This document shows positions 7,966-16,252 of a DNA stretch of 64,000 nucleotides, one piece after another; within the stretch, counting starts at the first letter, position 1; every line of letters begins with the position of its first letter. The position numbers and the translations under genes were made by a program. The notes below the pieces were generated by a model that saw only the letters and a program-made list of their open reading frames with translations, made no database searches and was not told where the DNA came from. Location: positions 19,020 through 83,019 of the forward strand of contig JBEKZI010000002.1 in the NCBI GenBank assembly GCA_049510055.1, read 5' to 3'. The DNA is from JALHTV01 sp049510055 (lineage in GTDB: Bacteria > Planctomycetota > Phycisphaerae > SM23-33).

Positions 7966-8565
7966 TCACATCGGCCGGCGTTCGTTGATGGCGTCGGCGA
8001 GGATGGATTTTGCGGCGTATTCGATCTGTCCGCCGGCCGGCAGCCCGCGCGCCAGGCGCGTGATCTTCACGCCCTTGGGGGTCAGGAGCGACGTGATGTG
8101 CAAGGCCGTGCCGTCGCCGGCCACGGTGGGGTTGGTGGCCAGGATCACTTCCTTCACGCCGCCGGCGGCCACGCGGCGGACCAGCGGCTCGATGGTCAGG
8201 TCCTCGGCCTCGCTGCCCTCCAGCGGGGCGATGTGCCCCCCCAGCACGTGATAGACGCCGCGATAGGCGCCGGTGGACTCCAGGGCCAGGACGTCCTTGG
8301 GCTGCTCCACCACGCAGAGGATGCTCTTGTCCCGCCGCGGGTCGGCGCAGACCGCGCACAACTCGCCCTCGGCCAGGTTGAAGCATGTCTTGCACGGCCG
8401 GACGCGCTGCTTGACGTCGCGGATGGCGTCGGCCAAGGCCATCGCCTCCTGCGGCGTGCTCTTGAGCAGATAAAACGCCAGCCGCTCCGCCGTCCGCGCC
8501 CCGATGCCGGGCAGCTTGCCCAGCTCCGCCATCAGTCTCTGGATTGTTTCGCTATAGGCAGCCAT
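7966..8565 (-). CDS. recR: Recombination mediator RecR
   Basis: 199 residues, the standard length. Helix-hairpin-helix region LGKLPGIGARTAERLAFYLL, a C4 zinc finger (CKTCFNLAEGELCAVC) and the Toprim domain (CVVEQPKDVLALESTGAYRG, then VILATNPTVAGDGTA) are all present. It acts with RecF/RecO to load RecA on gapped DNA. It lies directly after ybaB in the conserved dnaX-ybaB-recR order, 6-7 bp apart. Confidence 0.95.
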   Translation of the reverse strand: MAAYSETIQRLMAELGKLPGIGARTAERLAFYLLKSTPQEAMALADAIRDVKQRVRPCKTCFNLAEGELCAVCADPRRDKSILCVVEQPKDVLALESTGAYRGVYHVLGGHIAPLEGSEAEDLTIEPLVRRVAAGGVKEVILATNPTVAGDGTALHITSLLTPKGVKITRLARGLPAGGQIEYAAKSILADAINERRPM

Positions 8566-8571
8566 GGCCGG

Positions 8572-8901
8572 TCACCCCAATAATCCGTCCATGCCGGGCG
8601 GCAGAGGCATGCCGCCGGTCAGTTCGTTCATGGCCTCAGCCGCGGCCGTGGCGGCCTTGTCCTGGGCGGCAGAGACGGCCGCCTTGATCAGGTCCTCCAG
8701 CATGGCCGCGTCGCCCTCGGCCAGCAATGGCGTGGAGATTTTCAGGTCCACCAGTTGCATCTTGCCATTGACCGTCGCCGTGACGGCCCCGCCGCCAGCG
8801 TCGGCGGAGTATTGGCTGGCGGCAATCTTGGCCTGGATTTCAGGCAGCCGCCGCTTCATTTCCCCAGCCAGCTTGATCATTTTTCCAAGGTCGCCGAACA
8901 T
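8572..8901 (-). CDS. YbaB/EbfC-family nucleoid-associated protein
   Basis: 109 residues from the ATG at 8901 (MFGDLGKMIKLAGEM). An in-frame GTG at 8910 would add three residues and sits closer to the AAGGA, so the exact start is undecided. It is a small helical, DNA-binding dimer with the family pattern VTATVNGKMQLVDLKIS, then AMLEDLIKAAVSAAQDKA. The C-terminal tail is rich in Met, Pro and Gly, as usual. Its position between dnaX and recR is conserved in many bacteria and supports the call. Confidence 0.9.
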   Translation of the reverse strand: MFGDLGKMIKLAGEMKRRLPEIQAKIAASQYSADAGGGAVTATVNGKMQLVDLKISTPLLAEGDAAMLEDLIKAAVSAAQDKAATAAAEAMNELTGGMPLPPGMDGLLG

Positions 8902-8947
8902 TGTTCTCACTTATTCCTTGCTTGCGGTGCGGCGGCCTGCCGGCGGT

Positions 8948-10642
8948 TCAGGATTCTTCCGGACTGACCGGGCCTTGGTCCTTGCGGATGTCCACCACCT
9001 CGCCGCCGAACAGGTCCACCACCGCGCGGACGGAGGGGTCCTTGTTGATGGCGTTCTTTTCCGCCGTGCTGAGCCCGCCGAACGCCGGGCCGTTGGCGCC
9101 ATTGGCGCCGTTGATCCGCTGGTAGCGGCACTGCACCTGCCTGCCGGCCAGGGCGGACAAGGCGGCGCTGATGGCGGCGTCCAGTTGCGAGGAGCACTTC
9201 TGGCGGAGCGTTTCGTGCTTGGCGTCGAAGGCCAGCGTCAGCACGCCGCCGTCGAAGGCCGCGACCTTGGCGGGGGCGATCAGGCCGGCCACCTGCGCCT
9301 GCTTGGCCGCCGCCAGGGCCTCCACCACCCGCATCCAGTTGCCCGCCAGCCACGAGGCGTTCCACTGCAACGCCACCGGCGCCGCACCGGCCGAGGGAGG
9401 CGACGGCGATGCGGCCGCGGCGGGGGCGGATTGGAATAGTGCGCTGGCCGAGGAACCACGCTGCGCCGGGGACGCGGCGGGCCGAGCCACGGGGCCGCCG
9501 GTCCGCAGCGTTTCCAGACGTTCGATGAGACTGCCGGGGTCCACGAACTTGTCTGCCTCGGCCAGGCGGACTAGCCCGGCCTCCAGCAGCGCCCGGCCCA
9601 GCGACGACGTGCGGACGTTGCGGGCCAGCATGGCTGCCACTCCCACCGCCTGGACCAGCGCCGGCAGCGAGAATCGCCCCGTCAGCTCAGCCACCTCGTG
9701 GCGCTGGGCGTCGGCCAGTTCCACCAGGTCGCTGTCGGTGCCGCACAGGGCGAGGATCATCATGTTTCGGAACACCTCGCCGATGGCGGCGGCCGCCGAG
9801 ACCAGCGTAATGCCCGATTCCAGCATGCCGGCCAGTTCCGCCAAGGCGGCCGCGGACTGCCCGTCGGCAATCGCCCGGGCGATGGCGATGGTCCGCTGGT
9901 CGGCCGGTGTGCCCAGGACGCGCACGACCTCGGCGTCGGTGACTTTTTCCCCGCCGGCCAGGAGCTGGTCCAGCAGGCTCAGGCCGTCGCGCATGGAGCC
10001 GGCGGCGGCGCGGGCGATGCGAAACAGCGCGTCGGCGTCGGCGTGGACCTTCTCGGCCTTGCAGATCGCGGCCAGGTGGTCGGCGATTTTCCGCGTGGGG
10101 ATGTTGCGGAAGTCGAACCGCTGGCAGCGGGACAGGATGGTGGGGGGGACCTTCTCGGCCTCGGTGGTGGCGAAGATGAACTTGACGTGCTCGGGCGGCT
10201 CTTCCAGCGTTTTGAGCAGGGCGTTGAAGGCCTCGCGGGTGAGCATGTGGACTTCGTCCACGTAGTAGATGCGGTAGCGGCTGCGTGCGGGGCGAAGGAT
10301 GGCGTTGGCGCGGAGCTGGCGGATTTCATCGATGCCGCGGTTGGAGGCCCCGTCAATCTCGGCCACGTCGATGTCGTCGCCGCGGGCGATGGACACGCAG
10401 GCGTCGCAGCGGTTGCAGGGGGCCGGCGTGGGGGCCTTGGCCGAAAGGCAATTGAGCGCCTTGGCGAAGATGCGGGCCATGGTCGTCTTGCCGACGCCGC
10501 GCGTGCCGGTGAACAGGTACGCGTGCGCCACGCGGCCGGTTTCGATGGCGCCGACCAATGTGCGGGCGATCGGCTCCTGGCCGATGACCTGGTCGAACGT
10601 CTCGCTGCGGTACTTCCGCGCCAGGACAAGATAACTGGCCAT
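8948..10642 (-). CDS. dnaX: DNA polymerase III subunit gamma/tau
   Basis: 564 residues from the ATG at 10642 (MASYLVLARKYRSETF, the conserved N-terminus); a longer frame upstream overlaps the SRP RNA leader and is not used. Walker A is GTRGVGKTT, the zinc site begins CNRCDACVSI, Walker B and sensor follow (YIYYVDEVHMLT as IYYVDEVHML), then ILSRCQRFDFR. The C-terminal third is Ala/Pro-rich tau-like sequence. It is the clamp-loader ATPase of the replisome. It is preceded by the SRP RNA gene and followed by ybaB and recR. Confidence 0.95.
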   Translation of the reverse strand: MASYLVLARKYRSETFDQVIGQEPIARTLVGAIETGRVAHAYLFTGTRGVGKTTMARIFAKALNCLSAKAPTPAPCNRCDACVSIARGDDIDVAEIDGASNRGIDEIRQLRANAILRPARSRYRIYYVDEVHMLTREAFNALLKTLEEPPEHVKFIFATTEAEKVPPTILSRCQRFDFRNIPTRKIADHLAAICKAEKVHADADALFRIARAAAGSMRDGLSLLDQLLAGGEKVTDAEVVRVLGTPADQRTIAIARAIADGQSAAALAELAGMLESGITLVSAAAAIGEVFRNMMILALCGTDSDLVELADAQRHEVAELTGRFSLPALVQAVGVAAMLARNVRTSSLGRALLEAGLVRLAEADKFVDPGSLIERLETLRTGGPVARPAASPAQRGSSASALFQSAPAAAASPSPPSAGAAPVALQWNASWLAGNWMRVVEALAAAKQAQVAGLIAPAKVAAFDGGVLTLAFDAKHETLRQKCSSQLDAAISAALSALAGRQVQCRYQRINGANGANGPAFGGLSTAEKNAINKDPSVRAVVDLFGGEVVDIRKDQGPVSPEES

Positions 10643-10751
10643 GCGACTTTCCGTAGCCCTCCGTCCGTGCGGGGGCGGTTCGTTAATAGAAATGCCGTGC
10701 AACTTCGCGTCGAAACTCCGCGACAGGGGCCCGCCAAGCAGGCCAGCTCCA

Positions 10752-10849
10752 GCCAGGTTGCCCTCCGGCACACGCCGACGAATCGCTTATGGCTGCTTCC
10801 TTCCGGACCTGACCAGGTTCACGCGTCAACGTTGCAGAGGACCCAGCCT
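10752..10849 (-). ncRNA. ffs: Signal recognition particle RNA (small bacterial type)
   Basis: The minus strand reads ...GGCTGGGTCC...CCTGGTCAGGTCCGGAAG and then GAAGCAGCCATAAG. GGTCAGGTCCGGAAGGAAGC is the universally conserved SRP RNA apical hairpin with its GGAA tetraloop and the Ffh-binding internal loops. The outer parts can pair to a roughly 100-nt single hairpin (4.5S class, no Alu domain). The ends are estimated to within a few bases. It is about 110 bp upstream of dnaX, a common bacterial arrangement. Confidence 0.92.
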
Positions 10850-11122
10850 TCAACGCTACCTGAGCGACGGACTGGTCCCGCCACTGAGGCCCTCGGCGAA
10901 GCATTCGGTCCCGCACAAGCGGATTTCGGGTCATCCCGATTGCTCGGGAATCAGGGCACCGCTAGCGCCCCACCTAGCACGGCGAGGCCATCATATCCAG
11001 GCCGGGACGGGGGAGCAAGACACGCGGGGGAAAAGATATCCGCAGAATGTCGCTATTACGGCAGCAGCGGTACCACACGTGATCAGAATGGCCTGATTTT
11101 ATCCGCTGCTTTGGGGCACTGG

Positions 11123-11323
11123 CTAGCGAGGTGCTTTCAGAGCCCAGACGAGTAGGATGATCCATGCCACCACCGTTGCTCCGAGCAGGAAATTGAGCAA
11201 AAAGATCGTCTTTATACGGGGGTGTTTTTGTCGAAAAGCCATGTAGGTTGGGAGAAAATAGATAAAGAGAAATACAATCGCAACTGGGAACATCCACAAC
11301 TGAAATGTAAATGTCGCTAGCAT
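11123..11323 (-). CDS. Small superinfection-immunity-like membrane protein
   Basis: 66 residues from the ATG at 11323, chosen because AGGAG lies eight bases upstream; the in-frame TTG at 11341 is inferior. Two hydrophobic helices flank FLPTYMAFRQKHPRIKTIFL, and the second helix reads LNFLLGATVVAWIILLVWAL. This pattern (FLP..AF.RKHP....I..LN...GWT..GWI.ALVWAL) is that of the Imm_superinfect family, named after phage T4 immunity protein. In bacteria the function is mostly untested. Probably an inner-membrane protein. Confidence 0.75.
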   Translation of the reverse strand: MLATFTFQLWMFPVAIVFLFIYFLPTYMAFRQKHPRIKTIFLLNFLLGATVVAWIILLVWALKAPR

Positions 11324-11378
11324 GACCAATACTCCTGACAAAGGCGCAGTACCTCTCAGAGGTCAATGCTGAGAAGCA

Positions 11379-11681
11379 CTACGCCGTCTTGCCCATGGAG
11401 GCCTGGAGCTTCTGCTTCATCATCCGGCCGACCTTGAACTTCACGGTCTTCTTGGGCGGGACCTGGACGCGCTCCAGGGTCTTGGGGTTCTGGGCCATGC
11501 GGGCGGCGCGCTGCTTGGTCTCAAAGACGCCGAAGTCGCGGAACTCCAGGCGATTGCTGCGCCCCAGCTCCTCGATCATCTCGTCGAGAAAGCTCTGCAC
11601 GATCTTCTTGACCACCACGCGGGTGACGTCCGTCTTGTCGGCGATGCGGTCGACCAACTCTTTCTTCGTTACCGTGTGCAT
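11379..11681 (-). CDS. HU/IHF-family DNA-binding protein
   Basis: 100 residues from the ATG at 11681 (MHTVTKKELVDRIADKTDVT), with GGGG six bases upstream. The HU fold is clear: helix 1 TKKELVDRIA, then LEFRDFGVFETKQRAARMAQ and the beta arm, with VGRMMKQKL at the end. The arm tip contains AQNPKTLERV instead of the usual RNP.TG, as in some divergent IHF-like members. Nucleoid architecture or integration-host-type DNA bending. Confidence 0.92.
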   Translation of the reverse strand: MHTVTKKELVDRIADKTDVTRVVVKKIVQSFLDEMIEELGRSNRLEFRDFGVFETKQRAARMAQNPKTLERVQVPPKKTVKFKVGRMMKQKLQASMGKTA

Positions 11682-11845
11682 GAACGTCCCCTTCTCATTC
11701 AGTCCGCCTTGCGGCGGGTTCAAAATTATGTTACGTCCGATGATCTACGAAACGCAACGCGCTGTGAAGTGCCCGAAGTAACCTGCAATATGCGACTTAT
11801 ATTATCCATGGCCCGCGGCCGTTTCAAGTAATTTCCGCTATAAGT

Positions 11846-11872
11846 TTTCGCCGGTTTTTCCGGCCGGCGAAA
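11846..11872 (-). terminator. Possible terminator hairpin after the GH35 gene
   Basis: TTTCGCCGG and CCGGCGAAA form a 9-bp stem immediately after the GH35 stop codon. There is no uridine run after the stem on the minus strand, so it may stabilise the transcript or act weakly rather than as a classical terminator. Confidence 0.4.
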
Positions 11873-11874
11873 GC

Positions 11875-14547
11875 TTACTCCTGGTACGGTCCGCGCGGGC
11901 GGAATTCCAGTTTCGACCGCCGCGGAATCAGGCCCTGCTCTTCGAAGAGCATCAGTTCGTTGTCGTGCTGCAACCAGCAGGCCGGCAGATAATAGTATTC
12001 CTGCGGGCCGATGGTCCAGAACCGTCCGACGTTATGGCCGTTCAGGAAAAGCTGGCCCTTTTTGGCGCCGGCCAGGTGCAGGAACAGCGGCACGTGCCGC
12101 TCGTCGCAGGTGAACTTGGCCGCGTACCAGGCCGGCTGGTCCTTGCCCACGATGTGCCCGCCGCGGGTCGGCGTGCCCCACGGCCGGAAGCTCCAGGCGG
12201 CGTCGTGCGACAGCGTCTCCAGCAGGCTGTGCAAGGAGAAGCTTTCCAGCGTTTGGTCGCTGACGTCGCCCCACAGCAGCAGCTTGATGACGTTGCGGCC
12301 TTTCTTCAACTCCGCCCCCAGCGTCACGTCGCCGAAGTTATTGCAGCCGGCCGGGAAAAAGCCCGCCGTCCGCTCGTTGCAGATCACCGCCACGGGGTGG
12401 GGGATGTCTGTGAACGACAGGTGCAGGGGCGTCACGCGGCTTAGCGAGACGTTGGCGACGGCTTCCCAGACGGCCGCGTGCTCCAGGGCCGGCAGGTAGT
12501 GCACGTGCTGGCGCGGAACGATGCGCCGCGGGAAGGTTTCGGCGCGCTGGAGCTTGAATTTCAGCGACATGGCCTCGGCGTCGTAGATGGGGCCGAACAG
12601 GCCCTTGGGTTCGCCGAACATCGGTCCGGAGGTGAATCGGCCGAGATTGTCCACCAGCGCCGTCAGGATATTTTTGCCGGATCCGGAGCCGGACTTGAAC
12701 GTCGCCGCCATGGGCTGGCGGACGGCGTCGGCCCCGCGGCCCCAGGTGCCCAGGAGCTTGCCGTTGAAGTACAGCGTGGCGCGGTCGGAGCAGTCCGGCA
12801 GGAACAGTTGCCGCCGGCCGGGCTTGACGTTGGAGAACTCCACGCGATACCAGGTGTAGCCGTAGTGCTGCCCCAGGTGGTCGGCGCTCCGTGCCCGGTC
12901 GGCCTTCTGCCATTGCAGGTCCTTGGCGGTCGACTCGCGACAGACGGCGATGCGGTGCCAGGCGCCCAGCCGCGGCGCGGCCGCCGTGCGCGGCAGGGGC
13001 TTGGCCTTGTGGCGCGTCAGCGTGCCTTCGGCTAGCGACAGCGCGACGTATTCTTCGGCGCCCTTCAGTTCGGCTTCCTCGACGGTATTGCCGACGAACT
13101 GCGGGCCGAAGACCAGTGCCTCGTCCACCAGCCAGGTTCGCATCGCAAGCTCGCTGCGGACGACGATCACCGTCAATCCCTGATGCTCGACGATCTTGGG
13201 CTCATCCTCGGCCGGCACGGGGATGGCGAGTTCCTTGCCGTTGACGCTGATCCGCCCCTGCCAGTCGGCCGGGCCGTGCAGGACGAGGAATTTTTGGGCG
13301 AATAGCCCCAACGGCGTGAGGTTGGAGTAATCCAGCGTGGCAGTGGGGCTGAGTTTCAGGTCCACCGGCACGGCCGCGGCGCCGAGGGGTTCCAGTGGCA
13401 CGTCCAGCTCCTTGCCGGCCGGCAGGGAGACGTGGACGGCGGCGATGTCGACCCGCCCGTTGTTGGTGACCACGGCCCAGCGGCCCAAGGGGCCGGAGAG
13501 GTTCAGCACGGCCGTGGCGTCGTGGATGCTGGCGCCGGGGGGGTCCATGGCGGCCTGGGCGAAGTACGGGCCCATGTGGTTGGCCAGCATGTTCACCAGG
13601 CGGGTGGCGTAGTACTTCTCGGTCAGCCCGCCGCCCTCGGCGATGGGGGCGTCGCAGTCGTAGCTGGTCGTCTGGTAGGCGGCCTGGCCTGATTCCAGCC
13701 GGCCGCCCCAGAAGTCGAAGTTCGTCCCGCCGTGGAACATGGCGTAGTTGAACTGTCCGCCGAGGCCGAGGATCTCCATCGCGCGGCGGGCGACTTGGCG
13801 GGCGTCGCGCCGCGGATGGGCGCCGCCCCAGCAATCGGCCTGGCCGGTCTGGAATTCCGAAACCACCAGCGGGAGGTTCGGCTGCCGCAGCCGCAGACGC
13901 TTGAGCATCTGCACGGCGTCGTCCCAGGCCTGGACGGATTCGATGCCGTCCGGCAGCGGCGGCTCGGAGAACAAGTTGGCGGTGATGATCGGGATCTCAA
14001 AGCCGTACCGGCGGAAAAGCTGGTGGATGAACTGAAGATAGTTCAGCCGGTCGGGCATGGTGGTAAAGACGTACTCGTTTTCGTTCTGGATCAGGATGAT
14101 GTTCCCGCCGCGGGTGACCTGGAGCTCGGCCAGGCGGGGCAGGACCTGGCGGAAGTACTTGTCGAAGTAGTGCGTGAAGGCGGCGTTGGCGGTGCGGTAG
14201 GCGATGCCTTGTTTGGTCGTCAGCCAGCCGGGCAGGCCACCGAAGTCCCAGCCGTCGCCGATGTAGGGCCCCGGGCGCAGGATGACGTACAGACCCATCT
14301 GGGCCGCCAGGCGCACGAAACTGGTGACGTCGTGATCGCCGGCCAGCTGCCACTGCCCCTCGGCCGGCTCGTGAAAGTTCCACGCCACGTACGTCTCGAT
14401 GCAGTTCAGCCCCGCGCGTTTGGCCTTCAGCAGGCGATCGGACCACAGGGCCGAGGGCGTGCGGAAATAGTGGATGGACCCGCTGACCAGCCAGATGGGT
14501 TTGCCGTCCACAAAAAAGCATCTATCGTCATGTGTTACAGTGGCCAT
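11875..14547 (-). CDS. Beta-galactosidase, glycoside hydrolase family 35
   Basis: 890 residues, longer than minimal GH35 enzymes. The N-terminal catalytic barrel begins with the family signature GKPIWLVSGSIHYFRTP, then YVILRPGPYIGDGWDFGGLP. The proton donor is Glu158 (QNENEY, 154-159) and the nucleophile Glu231 (VVSEFQTG). The C-terminal half contains jelly-roll beta domains (GYTWYRVEF, later GRFWTIGPQEYYYLP) typical of GH35. No signal peptide is visible, so it is predicted cytoplasmic, acting on imported galactosides. The upstream A+T-rich gap with repeats is its likely control region. Confidence 0.92.
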   Translation of the reverse strand: MATVTHDDRCFFVDGKPIWLVSGSIHYFRTPSALWSDRLLKAKRAGLNCIETYVAWNFHEPAEGQWQLAGDHDVTSFVRLAAQMGLYVILRPGPYIGDGWDFGGLPGWLTTKQGIAYRTANAAFTHYFDKYFRQVLPRLAELQVTRGGNIILIQNENEYVFTTMPDRLNYLQFIHQLFRRYGFEIPIITANLFSEPPLPDGIESVQAWDDAVQMLKRLRLRQPNLPLVVSEFQTGQADCWGGAHPRRDARQVARRAMEILGLGGQFNYAMFHGGTNFDFWGGRLESGQAAYQTTSYDCDAPIAEGGGLTEKYYATRLVNMLANHMGPYFAQAAMDPPGASIHDATAVLNLSGPLGRWAVVTNNGRVDIAAVHVSLPAGKELDVPLEPLGAAAVPVDLKLSPTATLDYSNLTPLGLFAQKFLVLHGPADWQGRISVNGKELAIPVPAEDEPKIVEHQGLTVIVVRSELAMRTWLVDEALVFGPQFVGNTVEEAELKGAEEYVALSLAEGTLTRHKAKPLPRTAAAPRLGAWHRIAVCRESTAKDLQWQKADRARSADHLGQHYGYTWYRVEFSNVKPGRRQLFLPDCSDRATLYFNGKLLGTWGRGADAVRQPMAATFKSGSGSGKNILTALVDNLGRFTSGPMFGEPKGLFGPIYDAEAMSLKFKLQRAETFPRRIVPRQHVHYLPALEHAAVWEAVANVSLSRVTPLHLSFTDIPHPVAVICNERTAGFFPAGCNNFGDVTLGAELKKGRNVIKLLLWGDVSDQTLESFSLHSLLETLSHDAAWSFRPWGTPTRGGHIVGKDQPAWYAAKFTCDERHVPLFLHLAGAKKGQLFLNGHNVGRFWTIGPQEYYYLPACWLQHDNELMLFEEQGLIPRRSKLEFRPRGPYQE

Positions 14548-14942
14548 TCGTCTGTCAGCCCCCTAAACCGTCGCCTCAGAAATGGGTTCGCCAAGATGCG
14601 AAGCATTTGTGGCATGAGTTTACGTTTTGTCATAGACCATGCAACAGAAAATAGGACGCAGAATCGGTTTGCGGCTAAAAATGGCGTACGATTTAGCAGT
14701 CTAGCCTAAAAGGTATGCTTATCATATTTTCTGGTTCCATAGTAGTAATATTTTGAATAAGTCAAAACGTTGTGTTTTATAAGTACTTTATTTTTATGGC
14801 ATTACACTCAATATGCCTTCCTGGTCGCACTCCATGCTCATGCGAAAAAACTGAATAAGATAAGCTTATGAATAAGTTCAAACGTGGGTGAAAAATAGCC
14901 CTAATCTGGGATGAAAAAATGGGCTAACATCGCCTGGCGGCT
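14548..14942. other. A+T-rich intergenic control region upstream of GH35
   Basis: About 395 bp without a gene, strikingly richer in A+T than the surroundings. It holds near-direct repeats GAATAAGTCAAAACGTTGTG (about 14753) and GAATAAGTTCAAACGTGGGTG-like sequence (about 14870), a third GAATAAG at about 14852, and small palindromes such as ATAAGCTTAT and ATAAGTACTTTAT. The two long repeats are about 115 bp apart and could be operator sites for a sugar-responsive repressor. No obvious coding or RNA gene is seen. Confidence 0.5.
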
Positions 14943-16007
14943 TCAGTAAACCCGCCGTGGCAGCCTGACGGGCCTTCCCAGGCGTTGGGAGCGGTACAGG
15001 CCCTCCAGGATGGCGATGACGGCCCGGCTTTGGGCAGGTGGCACCGGCACGGCCGTGCGGCCAAGGATGGCCTCGGCGAACAGGCGGATCTCTGTGTGGT
15101 AGGGCTTTTCGGCCGCCTGGCGGACCTCCAGTCGCTTGTCGGCGAAGTCATGGCGGGTGTGGTCGTAGTACTCGCATTCCGGCCAGGTCGCGCCGGCCTC
15201 GGTGCCGAACAGGTCGATCCGCTGCTGCTGGCGGATCTTGGTGTTGAGCATCCAGCTGCATTCCAGCGTCAGCGCGGCGCCGTCGGCGAAACGCACCAAC
15301 GCGGCGGCGAAGTCTTCCACGTCCAGGCGCTTCTTGTCGAAGCAGCCCCAGTTCCATTCGCTCCAGCTATCCGGCCGGCGGGCCAGCTTGGTCACGGCCA
15401 GGCCGTCCACCGAGACCGGATCGAAGTTGTCCATTAGGTGCATGGCCAGGTCCAGCACGTGGACGCCCACGTCGATGCACGCCCCGCCGCCGGAAAGCCG
15501 CCGGAAGATAAAGCCCTCGCGCGTGGGCAGCATCCGCCGCCGCAGGTACCAGGCGCGGGCGTAGTAGACTTCCCCCAGCGGATGGCGCATCAGGTATTTC
15601 TTGAGGGCCAAGCTGGTGGACTCGAACCGCTGGTGTTGGGCGCACATGAGCTTTCGCCGCGCCTTGATCGCCGCGGCCATCATCGCATCCACGTCCTTGG
15701 CCGTCAGGGCCAGGGGCTTTTCGCACAGCGCGTGCTTGCCGCTGCGCAGGGCGGCGATGGTCAGGGGGGCGTGGAGGCGGTTGGGCGTGATGATGTCCAC
15801 CACGTCGATGTCTTTGCGGGCCAGCAGCCGCCCGGCCGAAGGCTCGACGTCGGGAATGCCGAACATCTTGGCCCGCTCGACCGCGCGCGAACGGACGATG
15901 TCCGTGATAGCGACCAGCCGGACGCCCTTGAGGCGCGTCCAGCCCTCACCGTGCATGCCGGCGATTCCCCCCGCCCCGATCATGCCCACGCGCAGCGGCC
16001 GGCTCAT
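14943..16007 (-). CDS. Gfo/Idh/MocA-family oxidoreductase
   Basis: 354 residues from the ATG at 16007 (MSRPLRVGMIGAGGIAGMHG); GGAG lies about ten bases upstream. The Rossmann motif GAGGIAGMH is at residues 10-18 and the catalytic lysine motif EKPLALT around 96. The GACIDVGVHVLDLAMHLMD segment holds the conserved Asp and His of the active site. NAD(P)-dependent sugar or cyclitol dehydrogenase or epimerase; substrate unknown. It is upstream of the GH35 gene on the same strand and may belong to the same sugar pathway, but the 395-bp gap argues for a separate transcript. Confidence 0.85.
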   Translation of the reverse strand: MSRPLRVGMIGAGGIAGMHGEGWTRLKGVRLVAITDIVRSRAVERAKMFGIPDVEPSAGRLLARKDIDVVDIITPNRLHAPLTIAALRSGKHALCEKPLALTAKDVDAMMAAAIKARRKLMCAQHQRFESTSLALKKYLMRHPLGEVYYARAWYLRRRMLPTREGFIFRRLSGGGACIDVGVHVLDLAMHLMDNFDPVSVDGLAVTKLARRPDSWSEWNWGCFDKKRLDVEDFAAALVRFADGAALTLECSWMLNTKIRQQQRIDLFGTEAGATWPECEYYDHTRHDFADKRLEVRQAAEKPYHTEIRLFAEAILGRTAVPVPPAQSRAVIAILEGLYRSQRLGRPVRLPRRVY

Positions 16008-16252
16008 GGAATGGCTCTCCTTTGACTCCAGCGGCTTTCCAAACGCTGATAAAAGCATAGGACAACGGCGGGGCATTCACAAGACTTGCAACCGCCGCGG
16101 TGAGCTCGCCGCTGTCCGCCGCGCCGCGGAGCCGGGGCGAAGCGTCCAAGACCCGCCGAATCCTTGATTCGCCTTGACAGCCTTTGCGGCCAAACCTACC
16201 ATCGGTCCCCGGCGAAAAGCAAAGTTCCGCTAGCCTGGAGGACGGGTAAATC

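Noticed and set aside
10299..11155. Plus-strand frames over dnaX start and SRP RNA
   Set aside because: They overlap a certain protein gene and a certain RNA gene on the other strand and have no motifs.
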